Source of the DNA: Candidatus Gastranaerophilales bacterium
GTDB lineage: Bacteria > Cyanobacteriota > Vampirovibrionia > Gastranaerophilales > Gastranaerophilaceae
DNA: 64,000 bases
NCBI GenBank assembly: GCA_944322855.1
Contig: CALUQG010000003.1
Coordinates: 1 to 64,000 of the forward strand
Direction of reading: 5' to 3'
Positions 16,137-26,529 of this stretch are shown in pieces. Position numbers and translations under genes: made by a program. The first letter of the stretch is position 1; each line of letters starts with the position of its first letter. Under the pieces are notes generated by a model. The model worked only from the letters and a program-made list of their open reading frames with translations. It was not told the DNA's origin and did no database searches.

Positions 16137-19100
16137 ATGTCGACAACAAATCAAGCAACCAGAGTAACACCAATGGGTATCCCGAATACCAGATTGGATG
16201 ATTTACCTGACTTAATCGAAGTTCAAAAGAATTCTTTTGAATGGTTTTTGAAAGAAGGATTGAAGGAAGAATTGCTTTCTTTTTCTCCGATAAAAGACTA
16301 TACAGGTCGATTGGAGCTGCATTTCCTCCCGAATTATACATTCGACAATCCGAAATACACAATTGAAGAAGCTCGTATCCACGATGCTACTTATGCAAAA
16401 CAATTGCGTGTCATGGTTAGATTGGTAAACCGTGATACTGGTGAAATAAAAGAACAGGAAGTCTATATCGGTGATATTCCGACGATGACTGACAAAGGTA
16501 CATTTATTGTTAACGGTGCAGAACGTGTAATCGTTTCTCAGATTGTACGTTCTCCAGGTGTATATTTCAAACGTGAAATATCTCCAACCGGTAAACGTCT
16601 GTACAATGCTACTCTTATTCCAAACAGAGGAGCATGGTTGAAAATTGAAACAGATGCAAATGATGTTATATATGTCAAAATTGATAAAAACAGAAAGATT
16701 TTGGCAACTACATTACTTAAAGCACTCGGTATTACAGTTTCTGAAATGGAAACTCTGTTTACACATGCAGAGTTCTTGAAAAAGACATTAGACAAAGATA
16801 CAACAGAAACAACCGATGATGCTTTAATTGAAATTTATAAAAAACTTAGACCCGGTGATCCTGCTTCTGCTGCAGGCGGACGTTCAATTTTGGAAGCTCG
16901 TTTCTTTGATGAAAAGAAATACGATATAGGTCGTGTCGGTCGTTATAAATTGAACAAAAAACTCGGTCTTAACCTCCCTGAAACTCAAAGAACAATTACA
17001 GTTCAGGATTTGGTCGCATCAATCGAATATTTGATTAACCTTACATACGATGAAGGTTCTGTGGATGATATCGATCATCTCGGAAACAGAAGAATACGTT
17101 CTGTTGGCGAGCTGCTTCAGAACCAGTTCAGAGTCGGTCTTTCCAGAATTGAAAGAATTGTAAAGGAAAGAATGACTCTTCAGGATTCTGACACTTTGAC
17201 ACCTTTGAATCTTTTAAATACAAAGCCGTTAGTCGCTTCTTTGAAAGAGTTCTTTGGTTCATCACAGTTGTCTCAGTTCATGGATCAGATTAACCCGCTT
17301 GCTGAGTTGACTCACAAAAGACGTATTTCGGCTTTAGGCCCCGGCGGTTTGGTTAGAGAAAGAGCAGGGTTTGCTGTTCGTGATATTCACCCTTCACATT
17401 ACGGACGTATTTGTCCGGTAGAAACACCTGAAGGACCGAATGCAGGTCTTATCGGTTCACTTGCTACTCACGCAAAAGTAAATGATTACGGATTTATTGA
17501 ATCTCCGTTCTTTGCAGTCAAAGATGGTGTTGTTACAGACGAAGTTCACTATCTCACAGCTGATGAAGAAGATAACCTGCGTATTGCACCTGCAGACCTC
17601 GAGTTGAACGAAGACAGAAGCATTAAATATCCATATGTACCTGTTCGTTACAGATCAGAGTTCACAATGTCAGAAGCAAACAGAGTTGACTATATCGGGG
17701 TATCTCCTATTCAGATATTCTCTGTAGCTACTTCTTTGATACCATTTATCGAACACGACGATGCTAACCGTGCTTTGATGGGTTCTAACATGCAGCGTCA
17801 GTCTGTACCTCTTCTTATTACAGACCGTCCTGTTGTTGGTACAGGTCTTGAAAAAAGAGCTGCAAAAGACTCAGGCATGGTCGTTGTTTCAGATGTTGAC
17901 GGTGTGGTTGAAAAGGTTGTTGGTGAAGAAATTTATATTAGAGATAAAGCTAACAAACTTCACAGATACCAATTGATGAAATATGTAAGAAGCAACCAGG
18001 ACACATGTATTAACCAGAAACCGATTGTAAGAGACGGTGATGAAGTTAAAGCCGGTGATGTAATTGCTGACGGTGCTTCAACACATATGGGTGAACTTTC
18101 ACTCGGCAAGAACGTACTTCTCGCTTATATGCCTTGGGAAGGCTATAACTACGAAGATGCTATTTTGCTTTCTGAAAGATGCGTTCATGATGACATATTT
18201 ACATCAGTTCACATTGAAAAATTAGAAATAGATGCACGTCAGACAAAACTCGGCCCCGAAGAAATTACAAGAGAAGTTCCGAATGTTTCTGAAGAAGCAC
18301 TCAGACACCTTGATGAAAGAGGTATTGTAAGAATCGGTGCAAGAGTTTATGCAGACGATATTCTGGTAGGTAAAGTTACACCGAAAGGTGAATCAGAACA
18401 TCCACCGGAAGAAAAATTGTTGAGAGCAATTTTTGCTGAAAAAGCAAGAGATGTAAAAGATAATTCATTGAGAGTTCCTCATGGTGAAGGCGGTCGTGTA
18501 GTCGATGTTAAGGTATTCGATCGTGAGAAAGGTGATGAACTTCCTCCTGGAGCTAACACCGTTATCAGAGTTTACATTGCTCAAAAACGTAAAGTTTCAG
18601 TTGGTGATAAACTTTCAGGTCGTCACGGAAACAAAGGTATTGTTTCAAGAATTCTTCCTAAAGAAGATATGCCTTTCTTGCCGGACGGAACACCAGTTGA
18701 TATCGTTTTGAACCCACTCGGTGTACCTTCTCGTATGAACGTTGGTCAAACATATGAGAACTTGCTCGGTATGGCTGCATATTTGAACAAGGAATATTAT
18801 GAAGCACCTTCATTCGACGAAATGTACGGCAGCGGTATGTCCGAAAAAGTTACAAAAGAAGAACTTTTGAAAGGTATTAAAAAAGCCGGTGTTGACTGGG
18901 TAGGTGAAGACGGTAAAGTCAGACTTATTGACGGCAGAACAGGTCAGCCTTTTGACAGACCGGTTGCTGTTGGTTTGACTTATATACTTAAACTTGTCCA
19001 CCTTGTTGACGACAAAATCCACGCAAGAAGCACAGGTCCTTACTCACTTGTTACTCAGCAGCCATTGGGTGGTAAAGCTCAATTCGGCGGTCAGAGATTT

Positions 19101-19451
19101 GGTGAGATGGAGGTATGGGCGCTTGAGGCATATGGTGCTGCATATACTCTTCAAGAAATGTTAACTATCAAATCAGATGATGTTAACGGACGTTCAAGAG
19201 CTTATGAAGCTATTGTCAAAGGTGACAATATTCCAAGACCGGGTATTCCTGAATCATTCAAGGTACTTGTCAGAGAACTTCAATCTATCGGTTTGGATAT
19301 TACCGTAGCTAAAAAAGGCGGAGAAGAAGTTGATTTGATGTCTGATACAGATGATTTGAGAAAATCTTCTGCAAAAAGAACACTTTCAGATATTGATTCA
19401 GAGTTATTGAACATCAATTTCTTTGAAACTCCAACCACATTTAAAGAATAA
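16137..19451 (+). CDS. rpoB: RNA polymerase beta subunit
   Basis: Catalytic beta subunit of RNA polymerase. The 1104-residue protein is full length and of the compact cyanobacterial size. Typical segments are visible in order: the rifampicin region (about 375-430, [19 protein letters not shown] and RVCPVE-like [12 protein letters not shown]), the switch segment GYNYEDAI, the [10 protein letters not shown] motif and the C-terminal clamp motif [24 protein letters not shown]. It starts with ATG after a GAGG site. It is the first gene of the rpoB-rpoC1-rpoC2 group, but the spacer to rpoC1 carries a palindromic repeat element. Confidence 0.98.
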   Translation: MSTTNQATRVTPMGIPNTRLDDLPDLIEVQKNSFEWFLKEGLKEELLSFSPIKDYTGRLELHFLPNYTFDNPKYTIEEARIHDATYAKQLRVMVRLVNRDTGEIKEQEVYIGDIPTMTDKGTFIVNGAERVIVSQIVRSPGVYFKREISPTGKRLYNATLIPNRGAWLKIETDANDVIYVKIDKNRKILATTLLKALGITVSEMETLFTHAEFLKKTLDKDTTETTDDALIEIYKKLRPGDPASAAGGRSILEARFFDEKKYDIGRVGRYKLNKKLGLNLPETQRTITVQDLVASIEYLINLTYDEGSVDDIDHLGNRRIRSVGELLQNQFRVGLSRIERIVKERMTLQDSDTLTPLNLLNTKPLVASLKEFFGSSQLSQFMDQINPLAELTHKRRISALGPGGLVRERAGFAVRDIHPSHYGRICPVETPEGPNAGLIGSLATHAKVNDYGFIESPFFAVKDGVVTDEVHYLTADEEDNLRIAPADLELNEDRSIKYPYVPVRYRSEFTMSEANRVDYIGVSPIQIFSVATSLIPFIEHDDANRALMGSNMQRQSVPLLITDRPVVGTGLEKRAAKDSGMVVVSDVDGVVEKVVGEEIYIRDKANKLHRYQLMKYVRSNQDTCINQKPIVRDGDEVKAGDVIADGASTHMGELSLGKNVLLAYMPWEGYNYEDAILLSERCVHDDIFTSVHIEKLEIDARQTKLGPEEITREVPNVSEEALRHLDERGIVRIGARVYADDILVGKVTPKGESEHPPEEKLLRAIFAEKARDVKDNSLRVPHGEGGRVVDVKVFDREKGDELPPGANTVIRVYIAQKRKVSVGDKLSGRHGNKGIVSRILPKEDMPFLPDGTPVDIVLNPLGVPSRMNVGQTYENLLGMAAYLNKEYYEAPSFDEMYGSGMSEKVTKEELLKGIKKAGVDWVGEDGKVRLIDGRTGQPFDRPVAVGLTYILKLVHLVDDKIHARSTGPYSLVTQQPLGGKAQFGGQRFGEMEVWALEAYGAAYTLQEMLTIKSDDVNGRSRAYEAIVKGDNIPRPGIPESFKVLVRELQSIGLDITVAKKGGEEVDLMSDTDDLRKSSAKRTLSDIDSELLNINFFETPTTFKE

Positions 19452-19460
19452 ATTTGGATT

Positions 19461-19546
19461 GTCATGCCGGATTTATTCCGGCATCTGTCCAACTTTTGAA
19501 TATATCTTCTAATTTGGAAAGATCCCGTAATTATATCGGGATGACA
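19461..19546. repeat. nested palindromic element in the rpoB-rpoC1 spacer
   Basis: Bounded by TGTCAT (19461-19466) and ATGACA (19541-19546). Inside are two hairpins: 8-bp arms 19465-19472 and 19478-19485, and 6-bp arms 19522-19527 and 19537-19542. It resembles dispersed REP-like palindromes; arms of the same style (ATCCTGAA...TTCAGGATGACA) occur at 78-134. It may stabilise or attenuate the transcript between rpoB and rpoC1. Confidence 0.7.
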
Positions 19547-19593
19547 AAATAAAAAAACTTAATTAAGCAATAATAAAAATAAGGAGATAAAAA

Positions 19594-21315
19594 TTGTCTA
19601 CAAGTATAGATTATTTTGACTATATACGAATCAGTATCGCATCTCCGGAGCGTATATTGAAATGGTCATACGGTGAGGTTACCAAACCTGAAACAATAAA
19701 TTATCGAACATTGAAACCGGAAAGAGACGGTTTGTTCTGTGAAAGAATTTTCGGGCCTACAAAGGACTGGGAATGTTTTTGCGGAAAATATAAAAGAGTT
19801 AGACACAAAGGTATCATCTGTGAAAGATGTGGTGTTGAAGTTACAGATTCAAAAGTAAGAAGACACAGAATGGGGCATATTAAACTTGCTGCTCCTGTTT
19901 CTCACATCTGGTTTTTGAAGGGTATTCCTTCATATCTCGGTTTGCTTTTGGATATGTCATTGAAAGATTTGGAACAGGTTATTTATTTCAACAATTACGT
20001 TGTAATTGACCCTGCCGATTCTGGATTTAAAAAATATCAGTTATTGAGCGAAGAAGAATATGAAGATTTCATCATGGAAAACGAAGAGTCTGCATTGAAA
20101 GTTGGAATTGGTGCAGAAGCTATCAAAGAACTTCTCGGTGAAATCAACATGACTGAGCTTGTTGAAGAAATCAGAAACGAGCTTGCTCAAGCAGGCGGTT
20201 CTGTTCAAAAGAGAGCTAAATTAATCAAAAGATTGAGACTTATAGAATCTTTAATTGCTTCTAATACAGAACCTACATGGATGATAATGGATGTACTGCC
20301 TGTTACACCGCCTGACTTAAGACCTATGGTTCAGTTAGACGGCGGACGTTTTGCTACATCTGACTTAAACGATTTGTACAGACGTGTAATCAACAGAAAC
20401 AATCGTTTGTTGAGATTGCTTGAAATGGGTGCTCCTGAGATTATCGTAAGAAACGAAAAACGTATGCTTCAGGAGGCTGTGGATGCTCTTATTGATAACG
20501 GTAGAAGAGGCAGAACTGTTGTTGGCCCTAACAACAGACCGTTGAAATCTTTATCAAATATTATCGAAGGTAAACAAGGCCGTTTCAGACAGAACCTGTT
20601 GGGTAAACGTGTTGACTATTCAGGCCGTTCAGTTATTGTTGTAGGACCGAGTCTGCACCTTAACCAGTGCGGATTGCCTAAAGAAATGGCAATTGAACTG
20701 TTTAAACCTTTCGTTGTAAACAAATTAATAGAACGTGGTCTGGTACAGAATATCAAGTCTGCGAAGAAAAAAATAGAACGTTCCGAACCTGTTGTTTGGG
20801 ATATTTTGGAAGAAGTTATTGATGGACATCCGGTACTGTTGAACCGTGCTCCTACACTTCACAGATTGGGTATTCAGGCTTTTGAACCAAAATTGGTTGA
20901 AGGTAGAGCTATCCAGCTCCATCCGCTCGTATGTACAGCATTCAACGCTGACTTCGATGGTGACCAGATGGCTGTTCACGTACCTCTTTCAATTGAGGCA
21001 CAAACTGAAGCAAGAATGTTAATGCTCGCAACAAATAACATACTTGCTCCTGCTACTGGTAAACCTATTATTACACCTACTCAGGATATGGTTTTGGGTA
21101 TGTACTACCTGACTATTCTGAAAAACCATGACGGCTCTGACGAGGAAGTCAAAGGTTATTTCTACAGCTTTGCTGATGCTATTTCCGCTCTCGAAGCAAA
21201 GATAATAGATCTTCATGACAAAATCGTTGTTAGAGATGAAAAAGGTGAAAGAATTGAGACTACTGTCGGAAGAATTATATTTAACGAAACAGTAAGAAAC
21301 TCATTGTCTTCATAG
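19594..21315 (+). CDS. rpoC1: RNA polymerase gamma subunit (N-terminal half of beta')
   Basis: N-terminal part of the split largest subunit. It has the zinc motif near the N-terminus ([20 protein letters not shown]), the lid/rudder region, and the active-site loop NADFDGD (residues 451-457) whose three aspartates hold catalytic magnesium. It ends at residue 573, just past the point where bacterial beta' continues. The start codon is TTG at 19594, fixed by AAGGAG seven bases upstream. A separate gamma subunit is a hallmark of cyanobacteria and plastids. The spacing of 54 bp to rpoC2 with its own ribosome site excludes a simple frameshift. Confidence 0.97.
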   Translation: MSTSIDYFDYIRISIASPERILKWSYGEVTKPETINYRTLKPERDGLFCERIFGPTKDWECFCGKYKRVRHKGIICERCGVEVTDSKVRRHRMGHIKLAAPVSHIWFLKGIPSYLGLLLDMSLKDLEQVIYFNNYVVIDPADSGFKKYQLLSEEEYEDFIMENEESALKVGIGAEAIKELLGEINMTELVEEIRNELAQAGGSVQKRAKLIKRLRLIESLIASNTEPTWMIMDVLPVTPPDLRPMVQLDGGRFATSDLNDLYRRVINRNNRLLRLLEMGAPEIIVRNEKRMLQEAVDALIDNGRRGRTVVGPNNRPLKSLSNIIEGKQGRFRQNLLGKRVDYSGRSVIVVGPSLHLNQCGLPKEMAIELFKPFVVNKLIERGLVQNIKSAKKKIERSEPVVWDILEEVIDGHPVLLNRAPTLHRLGIQAFEPKLVEGRAIQLHPLVCTAFNADFDGDQMAVHVPLSIEAQTEARMLMLATNNILAPATGKPIITPTQDMVLGMYYLTILKNHDGSDEEVKGYFYSFADAISALEAKIIDLHDKIVVRDEKGERIETTVGRIIFNETVRNSLSS

Positions 21316-21369
21316 TGGAAAAACAGAATCCTCAGATGTACAAAACAAACTAAGGGAAGAAAAGAAAAC

Positions 21370-24300
21370 ATGGATACATTACTTCAAAAACATAATAAGA
21401 AAACAATGGAGTTCATTAATCAGGTAATGAACAAAAAAGCATTGAATAACCTTTTGGCTCAGGTATATCTTGAGTACGGCGGATCTAAAGCTGCAACTCT
21501 TGCAAACAACCTGAAAAACCTGGGGTACAAATATGCTACACTTTCCGGTACAACTATTTCAATCAGTGACTTGAGTGTACCGCCTGTTAAAAAACAACTT
21601 CTTGCTGAAGCAGAAGCTGAAATTGATAAATCTACAAACAGATATTTAAAAGGTGAAATTACAGAAGTTGAAAGATATACAAAAGTAATTGACACCTGGT
21701 CTGAAACAACAGCAAAATTGACAGAGCAGGTAGTTGAAAACTTTGACAGATTGAATCCGGTTTATATGATGGCATTCTCCGGTGCGAGAGGTAACTTATC
21801 ACAGGTATCACAGCTGGTTGGTATGCGTGGTTTGATGGCAGACGCACAGGGACAGATTATTGACTTGCCTATCAAATCAAACTTTAAAGAGGGTCTGTCA
21901 GTTACTGAATACATCATTTCTTCATACGGCGCACGTAAGGGGCTTGTTGATACAGCGTTGAAAACAGCTGACTCTGGTTATTTGACAAGACGTCTTGTTG
22001 ACGTTGCTCAGGATGTAATTATTAGAGATGATGATTGCCATACAACTAAATTCATTACAATGACAGATATCAAAGACGGTGATAAAATTGTTGCTCCTTT
22101 GAAAGAAAGACTTCTTGGCAGAACTATTGCAGAAGACATTAAAGATGCAGACGGCAATGTACTTGTTGCTGCCGGAACAACAATGAATAGAGATGATATC
22201 AAGAAAATCGATGCAATTGAGCTGCACGCTTTAAAAGTTCGTTCAGCTTTGACTTGTGCATTGGAATACGGTGTTTGTCGTAAATGTTACGGCTGGGCAA
22301 TGACTACTCAAAAAATGGTTGATATTGGTGAAGCAATAGGTATTATTGCCGCTCAATCAATCGGCGAACCAGGTACACAGCTTACAATGAGAACTTTCCA
22401 CACCGGCGGTGTATTTAAAGGTTCTGGTGCAATGAAACACATCGATGCTGATATTGACGGTGAGATTGTTTCTAAACTCAGAACTAAAGAAATGAGAACA
22501 CGTCACGGTGATATAGTTCAGGTAAATATCCAAGAAGGCGATTTAGAGCTTAAAGGAGCTAAACTCAGCAGAAAATATCACATACCTACCGGTGCAAAAA
22601 TGTTTGTGGCAAATGGTATGAAGATTAAAAAAGGTGATCCAATTGCTGAATTTGAACCTGCTTCAACAGGTGACGGAAGCCGTCTTACAGAAAAAGCAAC
22701 AAAAGATATTAACTCTGATTTGTCTGGTGAAGTTATATTTGAAGATTTTGTTGCAGATGAAAAGAAAGACAGACAGGGCAACATCTCAAGAACTGCAAAC
22801 AAAAACGGTATAGTTTGGGTTCTCGGCGGTGATGTATACAATCTGCCTGGCGGTTCTAAGATCCTTGTAAAAGACGGTCAAAAAATTAAAACAGGTGAAA
22901 AACTTGCTGAAACTCATATTTCATCTGAACACGGCGGTGAAGTTAGAGTCGGCGACAATCTTGTTGTTGAAGAAGTTAAGTATGAAGGCAAAAAGATTAA
23001 GAAGATTGTTCAAGGTAAAGAATTAACAATTGTTATTGCTTCTATTGCGCCTTCAAATGCTACTTTTGAAACTACTAAGAAAGAACAATTCTGGACAGTT
23101 GAATCAACTGGCGAAAAATATATTGTAAAATCTCCTGCTGATACTACTGTTGAAAACGGAATGATTATTGCTGAGCTTATTGACGATGAATATGCAGTAA
23201 CTTCTTCCGGTGAAATTAGATATCAGGGTATTGAAGTTGATGACAACCAAATCATCACAAAACCAGGATCTGTAATCTTTATACCTGAAGAAGTTCATCA
23301 AATCAGCAAAGATGTTACTTTAAAAATGGTTGAAAACAATACATACGTTACAGCAGGTACAGAGGTTGTTAAAGACCTTTATACTCATATTGACGGTATT
23401 GTTGAAATTAAAGAGTTTAATGATATTATTCACGAAGTTGTTGTAAGACCAGGTGAAATATATACATTGGATTCTCTTGGTGATTTAAAAGTTGAAGAGG
23501 GTGAAGTTGTTGAAGCCGGTACTCAAATTGCACCGAAAATTAAAGCAAAAACAACTTCAATAGTTACAATTCTTGAAGCTGAAAATGACAATATTGAAAT
23601 TGATGATCTCGATGAAGATATTGATGTTTCTTCTCTTGATGAAGATGCAATGGCAAACAAACCAATACAGATTCTTGTAAGACCTGTTCAACAGTTTGAT
23701 ATCAAGCCGAAATCTGTAAGCATAGAATTTGAAAGTACAGATGAAGCAATAAGTATTGTTCCTGTTACTCAATTGCAGTACAAAGACGGTGCAAGAGTAA
23801 GAAATCTCGATGGTGCTACTTTGACAAGAACAAGTCTTGTTCTGCAAATGCAGGGTTATTTGAGCCATTTAAAAGGTATGGTTGAAATGACTAAAGATGA
23901 TGCTTTGAAAGTAGTTGTACTTGAAACATTAATTGTTAGACGTGAAGTTGAAGGTACAAACAAAGCTTCGTTGCAGACTGAATTGCTTGTAGAAGACGGT
24001 CAGGTTATTGCTCCGAAAGAGCCGGTTGCAAAAACACAGGTGCTTGCAGTAAACGATGGTGTTGCAAGTATTAAATCAGATAAAGAAGATTTGAGAAGAA
24101 TACTTCTTATCTCTGATGCTGTAGAGCAAACTGTGAAATTGAAAACAAAACCTGTTGTTAAAGAAGGCGATTTTGTAAGACGTGACGGTGTTATTTCAGA
24201 AAGCGGAGAAACTACTCCTACATCCGGACGTGTTGTTTCTGTCAATAAAGACTCTATTGTTATAAGAGTCGGAAGACCATACTTAATCAGCCCGGGTACA

Positions 24301-25209
24301 ATGCTTCAGGTTGATTCAGGTTCGCTTGTACTTCGTGGTGATATGCTTGCAAACCTTGTATTTGAAAGACAAAAAACAGGTGACATCGTTCAAGGTCTTC
24401 CGAGAGTAGAAGAACTTCTTGAAGGTAGAAAACCGAAAGATTCTGCTATTCTTGCTGAATTTGACGCTGTTGCTGAAATAGAGATAGAAGATGATGTGCC
24501 GAGATTGTATCTCAATAGCGAGAACGGCAGAACAGAAATCAAATATCCTATTGATTCAAATATTATCGTACAGGATAAACAGCAAATCCATGTCGGCCAG
24601 CCGTTAACAAGCGGTCCATTGAACCCTCATGATGTTATCAGATTGAACGGTATTGAAGCTGCTCAACAGTACCTTGTAGATGAAGTACAAAGAGTTTACC
24701 GTTCTCAAGGTGTTGAAATTGCTGATAAACACGTTGAAATTATTGTTCGTCAGATGACTAAGAAGGTTAAAGTCGTCGAGTCAGGCGATACAAAATTGCT
24801 GCCTGGTGAATTGATTGAAATTCAATCATTAGAAATAGAAAATCAGGCTGTTGAAGAAGCAGGCGGTCAGCCGGCTACTTATGAACCTGTATTGCTCGGT
24901 ATTACAAAAGCTTCTTTGAATACAGAAAGCTTTATCTCTGCAGCTTCCTTCCAGGAAACAACAAGAATTCTTACAGAAGCAGCTGTAGAAGGTAAAAAAG
25001 ATCTTTTGAGAGGCTTGAAAGAAAACGTAATTATCGGTAGATTGATACCTGCCGGTACAGGTTTCTATCATTTGACTCACGCATCTGAAGAAAAGGATAA
25101 AGAAGCTCAAAGAAGAGCAGCACAAAAGAACAATGCACGTAAACCTTCCGCAATACTGGAAGAGATTGAAGGTATGTTCGGTGCTCCTGATTTCACAGTT
25201 GGTGAATAA
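21370..25209 (+). CDS. rpoC2: RNA polymerase beta' subunit (C-terminal half)
   Basis: C-terminal part of the split largest subunit, 1279 residues, close to cyanobacterial rpoC2 in length. Visible: the bridge-helix region (SGARGNLSQVSQLVGMRG), the trigger-loop region (YGARKGLVDTALKTADSGYLTRR), the second zinc site around CALEYGVCRKCYG, and IGIIAAQSIGEPGTQLTMR. A large insertion follows (about 370-950), made of repeated barrel-like segments, matching the cyanobacterial SI3 insertion. The C-terminal clamp region ends in an acidic tail. An AAGGGA site precedes the ATG, and the strong terminator at 25229-25262 closes the operon. Confidence 0.97.
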   Translation: MDTLLQKHNKKTMEFINQVMNKKALNNLLAQVYLEYGGSKAATLANNLKNLGYKYATLSGTTISISDLSVPPVKKQLLAEAEAEIDKSTNRYLKGEITEVERYTKVIDTWSETTAKLTEQVVENFDRLNPVYMMAFSGARGNLSQVSQLVGMRGLMADAQGQIIDLPIKSNFKEGLSVTEYIISSYGARKGLVDTALKTADSGYLTRRLVDVAQDVIIRDDDCHTTKFITMTDIKDGDKIVAPLKERLLGRTIAEDIKDADGNVLVAAGTTMNRDDIKKIDAIELHALKVRSALTCALEYGVCRKCYGWAMTTQKMVDIGEAIGIIAAQSIGEPGTQLTMRTFHTGGVFKGSGAMKHIDADIDGEIVSKLRTKEMRTRHGDIVQVNIQEGDLELKGAKLSRKYHIPTGAKMFVANGMKIKKGDPIAEFEPASTGDGSRLTEKATKDINSDLSGEVIFEDFVADEKKDRQGNISRTANKNGIVWVLGGDVYNLPGGSKILVKDGQKIKTGEKLAETHISSEHGGEVRVGDNLVVEEVKYEGKKIKKIVQGKELTIVIASIAPSNATFETTKKEQFWTVESTGEKYIVKSPADTTVENGMIIAELIDDEYAVTSSGEIRYQGIEVDDNQIITKPGSVIFIPEEVHQISKDVTLKMVENNTYVTAGTEVVKDLYTHIDGIVEIKEFNDIIHEVVVRPGEIYTLDSLGDLKVEEGEVVEAGTQIAPKIKAKTTSIVTILEAENDNIEIDDLDEDIDVSSLDEDAMANKPIQILVRPVQQFDIKPKSVSIEFESTDEAISIVPVTQLQYKDGARVRNLDGATLTRTSLVLQMQGYLSHLKGMVEMTKDDALKVVVLETLIVRREVEGTNKASLQTELLVEDGQVIAPKEPVAKTQVLAVNDGVASIKSDKEDLRRILLISDAVEQTVKLKTKPVVKEGDFVRRDGVISESGETTPTSGRVVSVNKDSIVIRVGRPYLISPGTMLQVDSGSLVLRGDMLANLVFERQKTGDIVQGLPRVEELLEGRKPKDSAILAEFDAVAEIEIEDDVPRLYLNSENGRTEIKYPIDSNIIVQDKQQIHVGQPLTSGPLNPHDVIRLNGIEAAQQYLVDEVQRVYRSQGVEIADKHVEIIVRQMTKKVKVVESGDTKLLPGELIEIQSLEIENQAVEEAGGQPATYEPVLLGITKASLNTESFISAASFQETTRILTEAAVEGKKDLLRGLKENVIIGRLIPAGTGFYHLTHASEEKDKEAQRRAAQKNNARKPSAILEEIEGMFGAPDFTVGE

Positions 25210-25228
25210 GCAGCGCAAACTCAATAAA

Positions 25229-25262
25229 AAAGCCCTTGCTCAATTGCAAGGGCTTTTTTTAT
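25229..25262 (+). terminator. rpoB-C1-C2 operon terminator
   Basis: An 11-bp stem (arms 25229-25239 and 25246-25256, core GCCCTTGC/GCAAGGGC) with a 6-nt loop, followed by a run of T. Strong and correctly placed 20 bp after the rpoC2 stop. Confidence 0.95.
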
Positions 25263-25289
25263 TAAGAATTGCAACAAATGAATATAAAA

Positions 25290-25481
25290 AAGGAAATTTT
25301 TATTCTTGAGCTTCATTGATAAAAACGTGAAGTGTTCTTATTTATCCATCAAGACAATCAATATTGATTGTACAGTTAATACTAACCTTTAATAACCTAA
25401 TAACTCCATAAACTCTATAACCTAACTACCAAAATTACTAACCGAATCAATGCCTTTGTTGTAAAGCAAAGGCTTTTTTTT
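25290..25481 (+). ncRNA. candidate small RNA with G-free core and own terminator
   Basis: Between the rpoC2 terminator and the next gene, a segment of about 190 nt ends in a second intrinsic terminator (GCCTTTG 25452-25458, CAAAGGC 25467-25473, then eight T to 25481). It contains an 18-bp perfect palindrome (25354-25371) and then 68 nt with no G (25376-25443), rich in short TAACC/CTAAC units. A 5' hairpin followed by an unstructured C/U/A-rich stretch and a terminator is the form of a trans-acting small RNA. No open frame fits. The 5' end and promoter are uncertain. Confidence 0.5.
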
Positions 25482-25600
25482 ATGTGATTTTTGTAAAGAA
25501 ATGTTAACTTATTTTTTTGATAAAAAGCAATTATCAGAGAGAAAAATACTTTATATAGGTAAGGGATAAAAGGGATTAAATTTTATAGGGAGAAAAAATT

Positions 25601-25840
25601 ATGGCAGTTGGACCAAGAGATTACATTGATCAGTTGTTAGTAAAAAAATACGCAGATGAAAAAGTGGATAATCCAAGCATTGCACATATGGTTGACGCTG
25701 ACAAAATGCTAAATGCAATGGGTGATTTCTCTGATATGAGAAAGAATATGATGCTTTTGAATAATAAACTGCAAAATTTCTGTGCAGCATTGAATGCAAA
25801 ATCAGCACAATATCGTTGTTCAAGATTTGCCACAGCTTAG
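25601..25840 (+). CDS. small hypothetical protein
   Basis: A 79-residue protein of unknown family with a strong AGGGAG ribosome site and a clean ATG. It is Met-rich (9 Met) and helical, with no signal peptide or membrane helix. A central segment KNMMLLNNKLQNFCAALN looks amphipathic. It is likely a lineage-specific small protein and, given its leader and ribosome site, probably expressed. No functional hint from its neighbours: maf lies 60 bp downstream and has its own promoter. Confidence 0.65.
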   Translation: MAVGPRDYIDQLLVKKYADEKVDNPSIAHMVDADKMLNAMGDFSDMRKNMMLLNNKLQNFCAALNAKSAQYRCSRFATA

Positions 25841-25884
25841 AGATAATTAGCTTAGAGCTGTTAAACACATTGTGATAAATTTCG

Positions 25885-25893
25885 TGTTAGAAT
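25885..25893 (+). promoter_or_regulatory. extended -10 promoter, leaderless maf
   Basis: TG-T-TAGAAT ends exactly 6 nt before the ATG at 25900, and no Shine-Dalgarno is present. The transcription start would fall on or next to the A of the ATG. Confidence 0.55.
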
Positions 25894-25899
25894 TGCTCT

Positions 25900-26529
25900 A
25901 TGAACAAAGATTTTCAAAATAAAAAAATCATTCTGGCTTCTCAGTCTCCGAGAAGACACTCTCTCATCAAAAAACTTAATATTGATTTTGACGTAGTCAA
26001 ACCGGAATTCGATGAAAAAATGGATTCTGACGACTATTCGGATGACAAAATCAAATCCCTCTCTCTTCAAAAGGCTTTGTCCGTTCTGGATGAAAACGGG
26101 GCGGACAAAAAATCCCTTTGTGCAGGGTGTGATGATTATTTGGTTGTTAGTGCAGATACAGTAGTTGTTCTTGATAATAAAATATTGGGAAAACCTAAAG
26201 ATGAGCAGCAGGCTGTAAAAATGCTGCATGATTTGAGCGGCAAGACCCATTTTGTTGTGACTGCCGTTTCTGTTGTTGATGGTGAAACAAAGAAAACATT
26301 TTCCGAGTTAACAAAAACATTTGTAAGCTTCCAAAATTTGTCAGATAACCAAATAGAGAATTATGTTAAAGATAAAAAGCCTCTTGATAAAGCAGGTGCG
26401 TATGGTATTCAGGAAATGGGTCCCGAGTTTATAAAGTCAGTTGACGGTGATTTGGAAAACGTAATCGGACTTCCTACAAAATCCGTCAAAAAACTGTTGC
26501 TGCTGGCAGGTTACAGGTTTGATTATTAA
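25900..26529 (+). CDS. maf: Maf-family nucleotide pyrophosphatase
   Basis: House-cleaning pyrophosphatase acting on non-canonical or excess nucleoside triphosphates. It has the N-terminal LASQSPRR motif (residues 12-19), the catalytic base D86 in SADTVVV, KPLDKAGAYGIQ and the C-terminal NVIGLP motif. At 209 residues it is typical. Substrate (dTTP/UTP versus other) cannot be told by inspection. It converges with the sigma-28 gene and overlaps its stop by 4 nt. The mRNA appears leaderless. Confidence 0.93.
   Translation: MNKDFQNKKIILASQSPRRHSLIKKLNIDFDVVKPEFDEKMDSDDYSDDKIKSLSLQKALSVLDENGADKKSLCAGCDDYLVVSADTVVVLDNKILGKPKDEQQAVKMLHDLSGKTHFVVTAVSVVDGETKKTFSELTKTFVSFQNLSDNQIENYVKDKKPLDKAGAYGIQEMGPEFIKSVDGDLENVIGLPTKSVKKLLLLAGYRFDY

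Larger units (their letters stand above)
25210..25600. other. 391-bp spacer: operon terminator, small RNA candidate, leader
   Basis: No protein gene. It contains the rpoC2 terminator, then a segment with an 18-bp palindrome, a 68-nt run without any G and a second intrinsic terminator (candidate small RNA, listed separately), then a purine-rich leader with AGGGAG before the small gene at 25601. Confidence 0.75.

Noticed and set aside
21300-21375. rpoC1/rpoC2 as a broken single rpoC
   Set aside because: Each half is a complete module with its own ribosome site, and the cut is at the known cyanobacterial split point.
25229-25262. rpoC2 terminator as part of the small RNA
   Set aside because: It directly follows rpoC2 and is a full terminator; the small RNA candidate needs its own start downstream of it.
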